A stretch of DNA of 6,511 nt from Bacteroidales bacterium. GTDB taxonomy: Bacteria; Bacteroidota; Bacteroidia; Bacteroidales; Paludibacteraceae. Under the pieces are notes generated by a model. It made no database searches. It had not been told where the DNA came from and saw only the letters and a list, made by a program, of their open reading frames with translations. Position numbers and translations under genes: made by a program. The stretch lies in NCBI GenBank assembly GCA_900768725.1, contig CAAGDU010000140.1, forward strand, positions 1 through 6,511, written 5' to 3'. Below are positions 4,741-6,511 of the stretch, in pieces. Position 1 is the first letter of the stretch. Each line of letters opens with the position of its first letter.

Positions 4741-6398
4741 GCTGAAAGGATAGAGTTATCGCAGTCAAAGCCTTCCTCCGCGCCCGATGTGCCACTGGAG
4801 AGCACCACGCCGCCGTTGAAAAGGAAGCCCGTGCCATTGCTGTCAATGCCGTCGTTACCCGTGGAGCGGACGTACACATAGCCGCCGTTGAACACAATCT
4901 GCCCTGCGCAGTTGATAGCATCATCGTAGCATGAAGCCGCTATGGAGCCGCCATTGACTGTGATTTGGGTTTTGCTCTCCAAGCCTTCGCCGCCTGCGGC
5001 AACGGTGGAGAGAGTGATATCACCGTTATTGACGACCACTTCGCCTAATATCTTAATTGCCTTGGGGTCTCCGAGGTAGTTGTCGTTGCCTCCCATGCCG
5101 CCGGGGCCATGTCCGCCGCCACCGCCTTTTCCACCGCTGCCCGTGGTGCTATTGCCGGAAGAGACATACTGCCCATAGGTAGCCACCGTGAGTGCGGGTG
5201 CGGAAGCGATGCTGCCAACGGTGAGCGTACCATCGGACTTGATGCCGCAAGTGCCTATGCTGCCCATGGCTTGTATATCCACCGTACCGCCTATGATATT
5301 GACAGCACTGTCGGCTTTGAGCCCACAGGTGGTGAAAGCATCTACATCGGTTGCCGCGAAACCCATCCCCACGAGGTGGACACTGCTGTACAGACCGCCG
5401 CTGCCGCTGAGGTTGATACGGATGTCGCCACCCGTGATGTCGATATTGCGCTTGGCGCGGATACCCTTGCCGCCCAAACCGGCGTTGTTAATTACCAACG
5501 AGCCCGAGGCTATCAACACATCGCCTTTCGACTTCACGCCCGTAGCCCAATCCACATCGCCGTCCTCATAGACCGAGTCGCCCGCAACGGTGATATCTAC
5601 CGCTGCACCAGCGAGGATGATAGAGTCGTTGGCATGCAGACCCGCTTTGCCATCGCCCGCGCCGGTGATATGTATCGTGCCGTTGTCAAGATACAGGTAG
5701 TCATCGCTAGCAATAGCATGTTTCTTTTGGCTGCTGATATTCAAGGTGCCGGCTCCCGAGAAGACAATCTGCCCCTCGCTGAAGAGGCAAGCTTTCTCGT
5801 CCTCATCATCGGGCGTGAGGGAATAGACCGCCCCATCGGCAAGCGTATTGACATAGCCTTTTTGATTTTTGAAGGTGAACTTCTTGCCTGTCTGGCTGTT
5901 GATGGCTGCCCCGCGTTGGTTGGTCAGACTCAGCCCTTTCAACGTCAGTTGAAACTTCTTTTCGGAATAAATCTTGAGCAGTCCATCGCCCGACTCGCCA
6001 CTCAGTTCGTACTCTATCTCATCGCTGTGCGACGAGCGGATGGTTACATCGGCGTTGTGTATGTCTATGCTCACGCCTTCAAAAGCGCGAGGGTTGGCGG
6101 CAGATGCCGAAGTGCCGTTCCACACGATAGCGGGCAGCAGGTCATCGTCTATATCACCGTAAGTGATGCGGTCTATATCAGCGGCTACCACCTGTGTGCT
6201 AATACCTTGATAGACAACATACAAGTACATTGCATCGTCCGAGAAATAAAGGCTGTCTATGTTGGCTAAGACACCTTGTTTTACCTCGCCATTGCGCATT
6301 TCTATCTGCAATGCAGGCACGTTGCCCGCCATGCTTGCTACCGTTGCCAACAGCAACGACAGAGCCAATATATATCGTTTCGTCATAATTCGTTTCAT
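4623..6398 (-). CDS. Secreted Cthe_2159-family carbohydrate-binding beta-helix protein, C-terminus altered by frameshift
   Basis: The 591-aa product starts with a Sec signal peptide (basic MTKR, hydrophobic YILALSLLLATVA, likely cleavage after ASMA near residue 24, no lipobox). Residues 30-81 hold two IDSLYF / IDRITY-like units often seen at the N-terminus of Bacteroidota surface proteins. From about 90 the chain follows the Cthe_2159 (formerly DUF4353) pattern: LKGLSLTNQRGAAI (153-166), VNTLADGAVYSL (183-194), GAGTLNISSQKKHAIASDDYLYLDNG (215-240) and many GG-turn beta-helix rungs. A glycine-rich linker at 420-437 separates a second block with EGLES, YDDAIN, NDGIDS and EEGFDCDN rungs. Known members bind acidic polysaccharide with calcium; the target here is unknown. 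After I550 the frame is lost, and residues 551-591 (proline- and arginine-rich) look like out-of-frame translation. The true ending lies at 4396-4740. The start could be the ATG at 6398 or at 6386; both keep the signal peptide. Confidence 0.85.
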   Translation of the reverse strand: MKRIMTKRYILALSLLLATVASMAGNVPALQIEMRNGEVKQGVLANIDSLYFSDDAMYLYVVYQGISTQVVAADIDRITYGDIDDDLLPAIVWNGTSASAANPRAFEGVSIDIHNADVTIRSSHSDEIEYELSGESGDGLLKIYSEKKFQLTLKGLSLTNQRGAAINSQTGKKFTFKNQKGYVNTLADGAVYSLTPDDEDEKACLFSEGQIVFSGAGTLNISSQKKHAIASDDYLYLDNGTIHITGAGDGKAGLHANDSIILAGAAVDITVAGDSVYEDGDVDWATGVKSKGDVLIASGSLVINNAGLGGKGIRAKRNIDITGGDIRINLSGSGGLYSSVHLVGMGFAATDVDAFTTCGLKADSAVNIIGGTVDIQAMGSIGTCGIKSDGTLTVGSIASAPALTVATYGQYVSSGNSTTGSGGKGGGGGHGPGGMGGNDNYLGDPKAIKILGEVVVNNGDITLSTVAAGGEGLESKTQITVNGGSIAASCYDDAINCAGQIVFNGGYVYVRSTGNDGIDSNGTGFLFNGGVVLSSGTSGAEEGFDCDNSILSASKAARWWVSEALPAPPPPRRNLMLRSAVLASQRASTWA

Positions 6399-6511
6399 TA
6401 GTGTCCACTAAAATTTGGACGTTTAAAAATTAGTATTTTAAAATAACAATAGTTCACTACAACTAAGTTGGTCTTTGACATTTTGAAAGTTAGTTTTGTT
6501 GAGCAGCTCGA
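6399..6511. other. AT-rich upstream region, possible mobile-element end
   Basis: This 113-bp edge region has no gene. Two bases before the beta-helix ATG it begins with gtgtccac, followed by a short inverted repeat (gtcca 6403-6407, tggac 6416-6420). I found no leftward TTG-N20-TAnnTTTG promoter for the beta-helix gene in it, although the closest match (TAACTTTC on the minus strand) differs by one base. A rightward promoter is present (6468-6498). The abrupt change right at the start codon could mark the end of an inserted element whose body lies beyond the window. That is only a suspicion. Confidence 0.35.
6468..6498 (+). promoter_or_regulatory. Rightward Bacteroidota-type promoter at the window edge
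   Basis: On the plus strand TTG (6468-6470), 20 bases, then TAGTTTTG (6491-6498) match TTG-N20-TAnnTTTG. Transcription would start near 6504 and run out of the window to the right, divergent from the beta-helix gene. Its target is not visible. Confidence 0.55.

Noticed and set aside
4546..4881. 111-codon plus-strand ORF over the frameshift site
   Set aside because: It is antisense to the beta-helix gene. The two minus-strand frames on either side of the break both read as family-like protein, which this one does not.
5109..6269. 386-codon plus-strand ORF
   Set aside because: It lies antisense to the beta-helix gene, where the GC-rich, glycine/alanine-rich coding sequence keeps the opposite strand open. 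The product resembles no known protein.
6199..6408. 69-codon minus-strand ORF overlapping the start of the beta-helix gene
   Set aside because: It is an out-of-frame reading of the signal-peptide region, and the overlapping frame has a clear signal peptide and family match.

Overview
The window looks like chromosomal DNA of a Bacteroidota member, most likely of the order Bacteroidales. Three things point there. Two promoters have the TTG-N20-TAnnTTTG form typical of that phylum. The RodA is of the long (~490 aa) type with the IYGASY N-terminal signature. There is also a large secreted Cthe_2159-type beta-helix protein of a kind common in gut and oral Bacteroidales. I cannot name a genus from the sequence alone. 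All convincing genes lie on the minus strand, so the window is best read right to left.

Right part (6511 to about 4330): the edge (6399-6511) is an AT-rich upstream region with a rightward-pointing promoter that must serve something outside the window. Next comes a secreted beta-helix protein of the Cthe_2159 carbohydrate-binding family (start at 6398). Its frame is broken near 4741-4748. The natural C-terminus continues in another frame to a TAA at 4396, and a strong hairpin follows at 4334-4368. The gene is therefore a recent frameshift pseudogene, a truncated variant, or a sequencing/assembly error.

Middle (about 4330 to 2720): a 460-bp AT-rich gap with weak promoter-like and coding-remnant signals is followed by a compact two-gene operon. 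This encodes a HEPN-type 'nucleotidyltransferase substrate-binding' protein with an RX4HXY motif, overlapping by ATGA with a minimal nucleotidyltransferase carrying GSX10DXD. The pair has its own promoter and a good intrinsic terminator, and matches an HI0074/HI0073-like (HepT/MntA-like) toxin-antitoxin module. Beyond it lies a 370-bp gene-free stretch full of palindromes and repeated hairpin arms.

Left part (2720 to 1): rodA (SEDS peptidoglycan glycosyltransferase of the elongasome) with its own promoter, a 77-bp spacer made of short direct repeats, and then mnmG (tRNA U34 modification), which runs off the left edge. These are core housekeeping genes; the accessory content is the TA pair and the beta-helix gene.

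The most notable non-genic signal is a hairpin family with a GGCTGTC arm. It occurs twice as complete hairpins behind minus-strand genes, each followed by a shared TATAAGCCRTTCA box, and a third time as a lone half-arm. I found no RNA gene, CRISPR array or intact insertion sequence. I see no clear evidence of a wholly new multi-gene system; the findings are ranked accordingly.
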